From Cacajao melanocephalus (lineage: Eukaryota > Chordata > Mammalia > Primates > Pitheciidae): a stretch of 64,000 nt of DNA. Shown here piece after piece: positions 35,400 to 45,749 of the stretch. Each line of letters starts with the position of its first letter. The stretch's first letter is position 1. The notes under the pieces are model-generated. The model searched no databases and was not told the origin of the DNA. It saw nothing but the letters and a program-made list of their open reading frames with translations. The DNA is taken from positions 21,276-85,275 of the forward strand of contig CAUYLG010041400.1 in the NCBI GenBank assembly GCA_963573385.1, written 5' to 3'. The translations under genes were made by a program, and so were the position numbers.

Positions 35400-36300
35400 A
35401 TGCACACATCCTATTTTTATCAAACATATTCGAGCCCACAGCTCACTGCCTGGCCCATTGGCTTATGGCAGTGAGCAAGCAGAACTACAAGTTATGACAT
35501 CACTACTTCACCAAGCCACCCAACTACATCAATTTTTCCACCAAAATTGGAGAAATTTATGTAAACAATTTCAGCTTACTAGAGACTGGCTAAACAAATT
35601 ATCCCTCAATGCCCAGATTGCCAGCTCATATGCACGTCTCCTCCTTCAACAGGTATTAACCTTAGAGGACTAGAACCTAATCAATTATGGTAGATGTTAC
35701 ACACATCCTGGAATTTGGAAAACTAAGATTGTACATGTATCCATTGATACCAACACTCATCCAATTAGTGCACATGCTCTTCCTGGAGAGCCCACTTGAT
35801 ATGTCATGAAACATCTTCTTTCAACTTTTGTATTTATGGGGTGACCCACAAAAATTAAAACTGATAATGGTCCAGCTTATGCCAGCTAACAATTTCAACA
35901 CTTTTGTCACACATAAAAAATCCAACATTCCACAGGTGTCCGATATAACCTCCAGGAACAGGCCATAGTAGAACGTGTCCACTCCACCCTAAAAAAATAT
36001 GCTCAAAAAACAAAAAAGAGGAAGTATAGATAAGGACCCTGCAACACTACTAGCACAAGCTTTATTTACCCTTAATTTTAAAAATTTAGATGACAAATTT
36101 CAATCAGCTATAGAAAAGAGCATTGTTAAAATCTCTCAAGACATAAAACCCCACTTTACGGAAGGATGTAAACAGTAATGTATGGTGTGGGCCAAATGAT
36201 TTGCTAACATGGGGAAGAGGATACGCTTGTGTTCACACCCCCTCAGGTCCTCCTTGGACTCCAGCACAATGCATCAAACCTTACCATGGAATGGTTAGGA
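35400..36300 (+). pseudogene. pol: pol remnant, integrase, beta-like
   Basis: The N-terminal zinc-finger region is partly visible (HQFFHQNWRNLCKQFQLT, 35,458-35,673). The core follows in shifted frames: VDVTHILEFGKL (first D, about 35,690), VSIDTNTHPISAHALPGE, KIKTDNGPAY (second D, about 35,855) and QAIVER (E, about 35,965). The C-terminal WGRGYA-like motif appears as HGEEDTLVF/GRGYACV at about 36,210. At least three frameshifts and several stops. The sequence resembles HERV-K/HML integrases rather than gamma types. Confidence 0.8.
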
Positions 36301-36332
36301 CCCAACTCGGTACCAGAAATTAAGAAACGGAT

Positions 36333-36414
36333 CCTATAGCACTCAGTAGTCTCAGGCAGTCTCCCATCCAAGTACTAACCAGGACTGACCCTGCTTAGCT
36401 TCCAAGATCAGACA
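36333..36414 (-). pseudogene. 5S rRNA pseudogene fragment
   Basis: The plus strand reads AGTCTCCCATCCAAGTACTA then ACCAGGACTGACCCTGCTTA and GCTTCCAAGATCAGAC, the reverse complement of the 3' two-thirds of 5S rRNA, covering the internal promoter (box A/box C region: GATGGGAGAC and AAGCTAAGCAGGGTC). It starts near the 5S 3' end (CCTATAGCAC) and fades at about 36,414. Several transitions mark it as old. There is no poly-A tract in its sense direction and no clear target duplication, so it may have joined by template switching. Confidence 0.88.
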
Positions 36415-36880
36415 GAAACAGAAAGATTGGCGAGAAATAGAGCCAAAGAATGTTTAAGAGACTAGAAGACACAGAGATCAGAGAGGGACACAAAAAGTAA
36501 GACAAAGTAGAGAGATAAAGTAGGAGGAAGAGAAAGAAATATTAAGAAAGTTACAGAAATAAGAATGCACTTTTAGTAAGGAAGGTTATAAGACAAAGTT
36601 AAGGCATGTCAAAAATTGTGAAAGTCATGCAAAATGTTATAAAAAGGAATTTGTACAAGAAATGTATAATTTTTGTTTTGAAAGTCTAAACAACTTTCAA
36701 AATGGTAATTGTAAAAGAAATTATGTGTGTAAACATATTGGCTAAATTTAAAGAGGTATCATCCAGTTTTTCTGTAAACTAGACGTTAATATAAAACACA
36801 ACAGGTTTTTCTTAAAGCACTAACCTGCTCTTTAACAAAGATTATAAAAGGTCTCTTAGCACAGACACCACGACTGGAAT
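36415..36880 (+). other. Purine-rich ERV stretch of uncertain type
   Basis: AGAGAT/GAAAGA-rich non-coding sequence, with AAGGCATGTCAAAAATTGTG and ATGCAAAATGTTATAAAAAG phrases that look like class I ERV internal sequence to me. No frame is open. Confidence 0.45.
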
Positions 36881-37540
36881 TTCCAGTACACTCATACCAT
36901 CCTGGAGACTACATCCTCATCAAAGGATGGAAAGAAGAAAAAACTTGAGCTAGCCTAGGAAAGACCATACAGGACCCTCCGCCCTGGAAGATGTGGCTTC
37001 TGCAGACAACACAAACCACAGACATTACTTGGTAGCTGCTGAAGAAGACAACTCAGGAGGCTGAACCAATCCTGCTCTGGGCAGAGACACCATTCACTCC
37101 AGATAATTTGTTCCTTGCTATGCTCTCTGTTGTACATTGCAATTCATGTAGGGTATTGACCCTTTTTATGATCTCACTTTTTCTGCAACCTGTACCTTCT
37201 ACACTCTATAGAGCCCATCTTCTAATCCACCTTTTTTCCACCTGTTACTTAGGCAGACACTGCCTTCCCAACCTCTAACAGTGCGAATGCTTGGCTAGGA
37301 GAAATCAACATACCCGCAGTGATGTCCTTCAGTAATGGCATACAGTAAACTGAGGTGCCAAGTAACACCACACGTCACTCTTTGACTGCAAAAAAGTGTT
37401 GCTAATTATATTCATATTTGTCTTATGTTATTTGCTAATTCTAGGATGCAAAGCTGGAACAAGAGCAGTGACCACCTCGACTGACAGACCTGTTGCTGCA
37501 CACATCTGTACTCTTCAATCAATAAAGCCAAATGCAAAAA
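36880..37540 (+). pseudogene. Integrase-tail-like motif and envelope-anchor remnant
   Basis: HPGDYILIKGWKEEK (about 36,895-36,945) matches the gamma-type integrase C-terminal domain (PGDWVLIK-like), not the beta-type tail already present at 36.2 kb. After stop-rich sequence, 37,396-37,450 gives a hydrophobic run (LLIIFIFVLCYLLILGC), like an envelope membrane anchor, with a short tail. Surface subunit and fusion region are not recognisable. Confidence 0.5.
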
Positions 37541-37544
37541 ACAG

Positions 37545-37556
37545 AAAAGGGGGAGA
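37545..37556 (+). promoter_or_regulatory. Polypurine tract of second ERV
   Basis: AAAAGGGGGAGA immediately before the LTR start TGTGGCAG: the plus-strand primer site, well preserved. Confidence 0.85.
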
Positions 37557-38016
37557 TGTGGCAGCTCAGTCAGGGTGTTGGGAAAAATTGCAGAGGAAAA
37601 TTTATAAAGATAGTTATAGGAAATAGTCACAAACCTTCTTGCATAGCTTCAGTAAAAGTTTGGCTGAAGGCAGCCTAATCCTCTTTACCTTAAATTGATA
37701 GTAGAAACGCAAACAACATAGGAATGTAGGAAAGTTTATCTAAAAAACTTGTTTACTCATGTGGTTCGAAAACTAACCTATGATCATTTGCAGGCAGGAT
37801 GGCTGTCTCAGGGAGAGGGTGACCAGGTTAATTACCTAGCAGGGGTTTTGACTTAATGCCTTTGTCATTGAATGTGTGCTGAATAAACGCCGGAAGGGCC
37901 AGCAAGTCAGGGTCCCCATGGCTGCTACAACTCTTTCAGTCAGTGGCCTGGCCCCCTGGTCCACCCTTTCACTGAATATCAGTGTCTGAGTACGTTATTT
38001 ATTCATCAATCATACA
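37557..38016 (+). repeat. 3' LTR of second ERV
   Basis: About 460 bp from TGTGGCAGCTCAGTCAGGGT to TCAATCATACA. A polyadenylation signal occurs in GCTGAATAAACGCCGGAAGG (about 37,870). No second copy is found in the window. L1 sequence appears soon after (from about 38,045). Family not named with confidence. Confidence 0.75.
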
Positions 38017-38044
38017 ACTGGGGTCTGTGGGATGGACCTAAGCA

Positions 38045-38185
38045 ATTCTTATCAAAATTCCAGTAATATTTTTATAGATATAGAAATGTTATTATAAAGT
38101 TTACATGGAATTACAAAGGGTCTAAAATAGCTAAAACAATTTTTAAATAGAAGAATAAAATAGGAGAAATCAGTCTACAAAATTC
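38045..38185 (+). mobile_element. Old L1 ORF2 fragment
   Basis: 'ATCAAAATTCCAGTAATATT ... TTTACATGGAATTACAAAGG ... CTAAAACAATTTTTAAATAG' is plus-strand ORF2 sequence of an old L1M-type element, cut on the right by L1 C. Confidence 0.65.
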
Positions 38186-38189
38186 CAAG

Positions 38190-38800
38190 TCTCAGAATCA
38201 TGTCATCTGCCAACAGAGATTGTATGACATTTTTTCTATTTGGATGCCTTTATTTTCTTTCTTCTGCCTGATTGCTCTGGCCAGGACTTCCAGTACTATT
38301 TTGAAAAGGAGGGGTAAAGGAGTGCATTCTTGTCTCATTCTAGTTTTCAAGGAGAATGTGTCAAGATTTTGGCCATTCAGTATGTTGTTCAATATGAGTT
38401 TTTCATAGATGGCTCTTACTGTTCTGAAGAATGTTTCTTCAGTGCCTAGTTTATTGAGTATTTTTAACATGAAGTGATGTTTAATTTGATCAAAAGTCTT
38501 TTCTGCATCTATTGAGATAAGCATATGGTTTTTGTTTCTAGTTCTGTTTATGTGATGAATCATATTTATAGATTGGTATATGTTGAACCAACATTGCATC
38601 CCAGGGATAAAAACTACATGATCATGGTGGATCAGCTTTGTGATATTCTGCTAGATTCAGTTTGCCAATATTTCATCAAGGATTTTTGCGTCTATGTTCA
38701 TCATGGGTATTGGCCTGAATTTTCTTTTTGTTGTTGTTGTTGTGTCTCTGTTGGGTTTTGGTTTCAGGATGATGCTGACCTCATAGACTGGGTTGGGGAG
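38190..38800 (-). mobile_element. L1 C, inverted 5' part (twin priming)
   Basis: The plus strand is reverse-complement L1 ORF2. Minus frame 38,198-38,599 reads RT sequence ([19 protein letters not shown]). In L1 sense order the block runs from about 38,800 to 38,190 and stops just past the F-A-D-D region. The remaining L1 sense continues in the opposite orientation at 38,800, as twin priming predicts. Confidence 0.88.
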
Positions 38801-40890
38801 GAGTCCTTAGTCCCTGCTCAAAAACTCCTTGATCTGATAAACAACCTCAGCAAAATTCCAGAATACACAATCAATGTACAAAAATTAGTAGCATTCCTAT
38901 ACACCAACAATATCCAAGCTGAGAACCAAATCAGAAATACAATCCTAGTCACAAGTGCCACAGAAAATACCCAGGTATGTAGCTAATTAGGGAGGTTAAA
39001 ACTCACTACAGTGAGAATTACAAAACACTGCTTACAGAAATAAGAAATGACCAACAAATGGAAAAACATTCCATGATGATGGATAGAAAGAATCAATATT
39101 GTCAACATGGACATATTGCTCAAAGTAATTTACAGATTCGATGTTATTTCTTTCAAACTGCCAATTACATTCTCCACATAATTAGAGAAAACTATTTTAA
39201 AATTCATGTAGAACCAAAAAAGAACCTGAATAGCCAAATCAATGCTAAGCAAAAGGAAGAAAGCTGGAGACACCACACTACCCAACCTCAAACTATACTA
39301 CAAGGCTACAGCGACCAAAACAGCATGTTAACTGTATGAAAAAAGACGTATAGACCAATCAAACAGTATAGAGAGCCCAGAAATAATGCTTCACACCAAC
39401 AATTATCTGATCTTCGACAAAACTGACAAAAATAAACAATGGCTAAAGAACTCTATTCAATAAAAGGTGCTGGGATAACTAGCTAGTCATATGCAGATGA
39501 TTGAAACTGGACCCCTTCCTTATACCATATACAAAAACCAACTCAAGATGGATTGAAGAGTTAAATATAAAACATAAAACTGTAAAACCTCTGGAAGATA
39601 ACCTAGGAAATGCCATTCTGTACATAACACCAGCAAAGATTTTATGATGAAGATACCAAAAGCAATTGCAATGAAAACAAAAATTGACAAATGAGACCTA
39701 ATAAAACTAAAGGCATCTGAACAGCAAAAGAAATAATCAACAGAGTAAATAGTGTATAAAATGGGAGAAAATATTCATAAACTATGCATCTGACAAATGT
39801 CTAATATCCAGAATCTGTATGGAACTTAAACAAATTTACAAGCAAAAAACACACAATTCCATCAAAAAGTGGGCAAAGGACATAAGCAGACACATTTCAA
39901 AAGAAGACATACATGTGGCCAACAAGCATGTGAAAGGAGTACTCAGCATAAGCTAATCATTAGAGAAATGCATTTCCAAACTACAATGAGATACTATCTC
40001 ACACCAGTCAGAATGGCTATTACTAAAAACTCAAAAAATAACGTACAAGGCCAGACCTGGGGTTCACTCCTGTAATCCCAGCGCTTTCGGAGGCGAAGGT
40101 GGGTGGATCATGAGGTCAGGAGTTCAAGACCAGCCTGGCCAAGATGGTGAAACCCCATCTCTACTAAAAATACAAAAATTAGCCAAGCATGGTGGCACAT
40201 GCCTATAGTCCCAGCTACTCAGAAGGTTGAGGCAGAGAATTGCCTGAACCCCAGAGGCAGAAGTTGCAGTGAGCAAAGATAACGCCATTGCACTCCAGCC
40301 CAGGCAACAGAGCAAGACACCATATCAAAAAACAAACAAACACACAAACAAACAAACAAAAATATGGACCAAGTTGCAAAGAAAAGGGACTGCTGATACA
40401 ATGCTAATGGGAATGTAAATAAGCTTAGCCACTGTAGAAATTGGCGTGGTAATTCCTCAAAGAAAATAGAATTACCATTCAACCCAGCAAAGCTATTATT
40501 GGGTAAATACCCAAAGGAATAGAAATCATTCTACCATAAAGACACATGTATGCATATGGTCCTTGAAGCACTGTTCACAATGGCAAAGATATGGAATCAT
40601 CCTAAATGCCCATCAGTGGTAGACTGGATGAAGAAAGTTTGTCAGATACACATTATGTAATACTGCACAGCCATAAAAAAGAACAAGATCATCTCCTCTG
40701 CAGCAACATGGATGGAGCTGGGGGTTATAATTCTAAGCAAATTAACACAGGAACAGAAAACCAAATACAACATATTCTCACTTATAAGTGAGAGCTAAAT
40801 GTTGAGAATACATGGATACAAAGGCGGGGGAAGACACTGGGGCCTACTTGAGGGGAGAGAGGGAGGAGATCAATGATCAGAAAAAATTTA
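38800..40890 (+). mobile_element. L1 C, direct 3' part, with Alu inside
   Basis: Starts within ORF2 (AAAAACTCCTTGATCTGATA), the point where the inverted block stopped, and runs through the C-terminal half (AACTGGACCCCTTCCTTATA; GGTAGACTGGATGAAGAAAG). It ends in the 3' UTR near GAGATCAATGATCAGAAAAA. It lacks the last ~200 bp of a usual L1 3' UTR and a clear A-tail. The Alu at 40,049-40,362 interrupts it. Confidence 0.88.
40049..40362 (+). mobile_element. Alu, plus strand
   Basis: Both arms are present: GGCCAGACCTGGGGTTCACT (diverged start), TGTAATCCCAGCGCTTTCGG, CTACTAAAAATACAAAAATT, ACTCCAGCCCAGGCAACAGA; tail AAACAAAC-type. Inserted in L1 C. Confidence 0.96.
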
Positions 40891-40894
40891 AATT

Positions 40895-40975
40895 GTCACA
40901 TGTGACAGGATTTTCTTATTTTTGTGGCTGAATACCATTTCAGTGTATGCGTATACCACATTTTCTTTACATATT
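40895..40975 (-). mobile_element. Old L1 fragment, part 1 (split by MST)
   Basis: 'GGCTGAATACCATTTCAGTG ... ATACCACATTTTCTTTACAT' is reverse-complement L1 3'-region sequence. It resumes at 41,786 beyond the MST LTR. Confidence 0.65.
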
Positions 40976-41284
40976 TGATATGGTTTGAGTATGTGCCCCT
41001 GCACAAATCTCATGTTGAATTGTAACCCTCAGTGTTGGAGCAGGGGCCTGGTGGGAGGTGACTGGATTATGGGGGTGGATTTCACCCTTGATGTTCTCCT
41101 GATAGTAAACGAGTTATCATAAGATCTGGTTCCTTAAAAGTGTGTAGCACCTTTACCTTTGCTCTCTTCCTCCTGCTCCACTTGTGTCAGATCTTACTTT
41201 TTCCACTTAGCCTTCCACCATAATTGTAAGTTTCCTGGGAGCTCCCAAGCCATGCTTCCTGTACATCTGCAGAACTGTGAGCCT

Positions 41285-41349
41285 CTTTTCTTTCTTTCTT
41301 TTTTCTTTCTTTTCTTTCTCTCTTTCTTTCTTCTTTCTTTCTTTCTTTT

Positions 41350-41380
<31 letters not shown>

Positions 41381-41424
41381 CTCTTTCTTTCTTTCTTCTT
41401 TACTTTCTTTTCTTTCTTTCTTTC
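41285..41424 (+). repeat. (TTTC)n microsatellite grown from an Alu tail
   Basis: About 140 bases of TTTC units with TC slips, directly abutting the poly-T of the minus-strand Alu. The polybasic and poly-Phe/Ser 'proteins' in this stretch are translation artefacts. Confidence 0.96.
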
Positions 41425-41731
<307 letters not shown>

Positions 41732-41785
41732 TTCGTTATAAATTATCCAGTCTCAGGTAGTTCTTTACAGCAATGTGAGAATACA

Positions 41786-42155
41786 CCATTCTTCCATCAA
41801 TGGACATTTAGATTGTCATACAACATAGACAAACCTTGAAGACATCATGCTAATTAAAATAAGCCAGTCACAGAAGCACAAATACTACATAATTCCAGCT
41901 ACGCAAGGTATCTAACCTAGTCAAGCATAGAAACACAAAGTAGAATGGTGGTTTCCAGGAGCTAGTGAGAGGGGAAAAAGAAGAGTTGCTGTTCAAAGGA
42001 TATAGAGTTGCAGTTATGAAAGATGAAAATGTTCTAGAGACCTGCTGTATAACATTGCGCTTATAGATAACAACACTGTACTGTACATATAAAAATTTGT
42101 GAAGAGAGTTGATCTCTTCAATTGAAATTGTTTTTTCAATACAATAAAAAGTTAA
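41786..42155 (+). mobile_element. Old L1M 3' end
   Basis: After a short inverted piece (TCCATCAATGGACATTTAGA), the plus strand reads ACCTTGAAGACATCATGCTA, GTAGAATGGTGGTTTCCAGG and ACTGTACTGTACATATAAAA, the L1M 3' UTR order. Probably the same element as 40,895-40,975, with an inversion. Confidence 0.75.
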
Positions 42156-43070
42156 ATTGTCACTGAAAATATTTTTCTATATCAGTGCTTTTTCAACTGT
42201 GATCCACAAATTGTGCTAACAATAAACTCTTTGTTACGGGGTTTGTGTCAAGATAAAGAGCTTAATCACAATTCACAATGACACTAAGCATTCTGTTTCA
42301 CACATCTGACAGTTTCTTAGTAGCAAGATGTTATTGATGAAGAAAGCAATACATTAAATTACATTTTGAATCAAGCTTCTTATCTCTTAGTGTAAGGATA
42401 ATGAACAGTTTGGGAACTGGCTACTTTGAGTAGTGTGGTTACTTTTATTCTTCGTGAGTCGTTTCAAAAATAGATGATCAAATACAGAAATTACAAATAG
42501 AAAGGCAGAATCACTTTTTCATCCATTCATACGCACACACACACAACCTTAGGTAGACACTTTGATTGCGGAGTATGGACTATAATGGCATGTTCAATAG
42601 AGTTCGAAGAAAAGTTTCAAAAGTACCTTTGTTTCCTTTTGTTTGATACCCAGAAAAAAAGATTGCCAAATTTGTTTTCTGACATCAAAGAAACAGCCCG
42701 TTTTCTTTCATTTCTTGTATTATCTTCAGTGGACAGTATGGCCAAGCTGGGACTTACCATTCAATGACCAATTAATGCAATAACTAATAACTCAACATGG
42801 CTAAGATATTGAATACATTTTTTGGAAAAATGTTTTGGTTGACAGGCAGTAATACAGCTATAGACCTTAAGTTTCTGGAAATGGAGTCACTAGCAGTAAT
42901 TAACTCTTTTCAAATCTGTTACATAACTTCTTGTGACATCTTCAAATACTCCACATTGAAAGCATAATGGTATAAGCCACACTATTTCTACAACTCAAGT
43001 CTTCTCTTTATATAGCCTGAGGCAATCATCAGACTGCCTCATAGCATATGTTTAACACATACCTGTTGTA
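42156..43070. other. Intergenic; possible DNA-transposon remnant
   Basis: No gene seen. CAGTGCTTTTTCAACTGTGA at 42,186 resembles the terminal motif of hAT-type fossils, but the rest does not settle it. Confidence 0.4.
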
Positions 43071-43074
43071 TTGA

Positions 43075-43250
43075 GACAGTTTGGTGTTATGGAAATATCC
43101 TGGGCTTGGGAATGTGAATATTAGGTTCTAGGCCTAGATCTAACAGACTTAGTAGTGTGACCTGAGTGAGTCATTAGTTGACTTTACACTTTGATTTCCC
43201 CTTACTAAAAATTCAGGTTCGGGGAATAACACAATACATTACCTTTAAAA
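43075..43250 (+). repeat. MIR fragment
   Basis: 'GTGTTATGGAAATATCCTGGGCTTGG ... TAGTGTGACCTGAGTGAGTC ... TTTGATTTCCCCTTACTAAA' follows the MIR 5' half and core. Confidence 0.65.
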
Positions 43251-43710
43251 GACATCTACTTAACTTGCTTAATAAACACTATTAACCAATTGCCAAACTC
43301 TTACAATAATTTCTTTACTGGTCTCTAGTCAGGAAATTTCAAATACACATACAAATTTCACATCTACTGATAGCTACAGATAAATCTTCTTAGAATATTT
43401 ATTTGAGCATCTCACTTTCTATTATTAAAATTAAACAAGAAAAAATCACACAAGTTCACTACCATCTTCTAAATAAAACTCAAAATGTTGACTTTTAGTT
43501 TGGCTTTACAAAATCCCTATTAGCCATTAATAGCCACTATTCTCAGTCTTTTTCTCGATTCTGCGATGAAATCACTATTTATTCTAGTCCAATAATGCCT
43601 TGCCCTTTACCACACCTGGCTAAGCTCTGCTGCTGTGTTATTGGCTTATAATATTCCTTTAGCCTGGAAGTCTCCTCTTTTTCTCTTTTTTTAACCTTTG
43701 TTTTGCCAAC
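43251..43710. other. Intergenic, nothing recognised
   Basis: No gene or nameable repeat. Confidence 0.5.
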
Positions 43711-43714
43711 AATA

Positions 43715-43925
43715 GTTCACATTTATTGAGTGCTCACTAGTACCTGCAAATACACTAAAACTTTTACAACATTTTCTTATTTTTAATTTACATAACAACC
43801 CTCTCAAATAGGTACTATTATTAGGGCCATTTTTCTAATAAGAAAACTGAGATGTAGAGAGGTTAAATAAATGTTACAAGGTCAAGAACACAGTATAGTA
43901 GCAAAATGGGAAATGAGATAAAAAT
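43715..43925 (-). repeat. MIR, minus strand
   Basis: 'ATTTATTGAGTGCTCACTAG ... CATAACAACCCTCTCAAATA ... GGTACTATTATTAGGGCCAT ... GAAAACTGAGATGTAGAGAG' is the classic reverse-complement MIR order. Confidence 0.8.
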
Positions 43926-45030
43926 CCACTTTATAGGTAGTAAAAATCCATTTTGTAGGTATTAAAAATTCATTTTATAGGAAGCATAGACATCTCAACA
44001 AGAGACTAAAGAAAATTCATTAAGGTAGCTTCAAAGATTACAATAATTATCTCTACTTCAAAAAATAGTTTAAATTTTAAAAATAACTTTTATATTCTCC
44101 ATTCTGTTTAATTTATTTCTTCTTAATTTAGTATCAGCAGAACTTTAAGTTTGGCCAAAAAGAAAATAATGAAATTAAGAGAATGCCATTTTAAAATTTA
44201 ATAATTATTTCCCAATTTGAATTCAAAGCTAAAATAGTATCATTATTTCATATTACTTTTTGGTTGTAACATAAAAACCAATTTTTATAAGCCTGAAAAG
44301 AATTTCACTAGAAAATTGATTTTCTTAAACTATAAAAATCTCAATATTTTAAACATAAAGTTATGTTTACTTGAATATAAACTATCTGATCCTAACACAG
44401 TCCCTGCTTAATTAAAGTATAACTTTTGTATTATTTAAGCTTATTATATATATGTATATAGCTTTAACATTCAACTAGTTGACTGGGGAAGGCTTTCAAA
44501 AGATTTAAGAGGTATTCATTTGTGGAACAAATGCTTTATATTCACCATTGGGAAATAGTTTAAGCCTGCTGTGTCAATTAGCTTAATTGATAAGAACTTC
44601 ATTTGGTCCTGGAGTGTGTTAATTTCCTGAGGTGAGCCTATTGAGAGAATTACTTAGAGAAACTTTCACAGTTGGGAAACCTTTCAAACACACTTGACTT
44701 AATCTGGGATTGGGTTACCATACTTTCACACATATTAGATGCCCCAAATTATCTTTAGCATCTTTGATGTCAGGACAATCATCTGCTCCCCCTTTCTCAG
44801 TTTTCTTCATCTGCCACCCACTTAGACAAGAAGGACAAAAATTAATCCTGATTGTTCCAAAAGGTACATTTTTAGTGCTTGAAAATTTCTATTTGGTGTA
44901 AGGAAGAACATCCTCAAACTTGTCTCAAAATGATAAGATGTGTAGTTTGGAGGTGGGTTACAAATATGCCTATATGTGCTTAGAAGTGAAGGCTTCCGTT
45001 TACCCATATAGATCCCTTACATATACAATA
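43926..45030. other. Intergenic, nothing recognised
   Basis: AT-rich. A small imperfect tandem (TTTATAGGTAGTAAAAATCC / TTTGTAGGTATTAAAAATTC) occurs at about 43,930-43,980. No gene. Confidence 0.5.
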
Positions 45031-45044
45031 CTATATTATCATAG

Positions 45045-45175
45045 CAGATCTATAAATTATTTCCATTTTATGAATGGAAAAAACCAGGGTCAAAGAGATT
45101 AAATAACTATTTAAGGTTGCATAGCAGAACCATAAATTAAGTCAAATTTGAAAAACTGTGTTCTTTTCTCCACAT
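45045..45175 (-). repeat. MIR-like fragment, minus strand
   Basis: 'CCATTTTATGAATGGAAAAA ... AAAGAGATTAAATAACTATT ... GGTTGCATAGCAGAACC' is the MIR core reversed; diverged. Confidence 0.55.
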
Positions 45176-45740
45176 TATACTATCTCATTAAAGATGAGCT
45201 GACAGTAGCTCTTAGAATATGCTAAAAGGAACTCAAGCAATTGTTGGGAATTTAGGGAGGGGTTGGGCTAAGGTCTTGTACTTATCTTTGAGTGACTTAA
45301 TGGCCTAGTCTCTTTCTGAAGTGTCTGAAAAATAATGAGATCTCTCTCTCTCTTCCTTTCTCATTTTTTCATGACAGCTGATGTGTTCAGAGAGTGATAA
45401 AAATAACTATAAATCAAATTTAGGCCTCTGGAGCCTAAATTCTTTTGAGCTTTGCAGTTCAATTGACATGTTTCCTCCCAGCTACCCTTACCCTCTGTAT
45501 AAGGTGCTGGTAGCTGGTCAAACACTTTTAACTTCTTTGTCAATATTCACACCTATGGGACTTTTCCCTTAATTTCACTTTCACAATCTACCTCCTAATT
45601 ATGCTCTGAACTTTTCATCTTGCCAAATGCCTGAAAGTCTATGGCTCTCAAATCTCTGTCTTCAGTGTGGTCCACTTCTTTTGTAACACATCTTATCTTA
45701 GTGAACCCCATTACCTGGATTTTATACAGCTCTCCTAGAC
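45176..45740. other. Intergenic, nothing recognised
   Basis: No gene or nameable repeat. Confidence 0.5.
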
Positions 45741-45749
45741 TAAAATGCC

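Larger units (their letters stand above)
33700..38016 (+). mobile_element. Second endogenous retrovirus, 5'-incomplete, class II-like with class I-like 3' part
   Basis: Decayed gag, RT, RNase H and integrase of beta-like (HERV-K/HML) type run from about 33.9 to 36.3 kb. They are followed by a 5S rRNA-like block, then a purine-rich stretch, an integrase-tail motif of gamma type, a membrane-anchor remnant, a polypurine tract and one LTR. I see no 5' LTR upstream, and the left edge near 33.5-33.9 kb is not clear. It has stops and frameshifts throughout. Confidence 0.78.

Noticed and set aside
36333..36414. Functional 5S rRNA gene
   Set aside because: Only the 3' two-thirds are present, with several substitutions and no upstream or terminator context.
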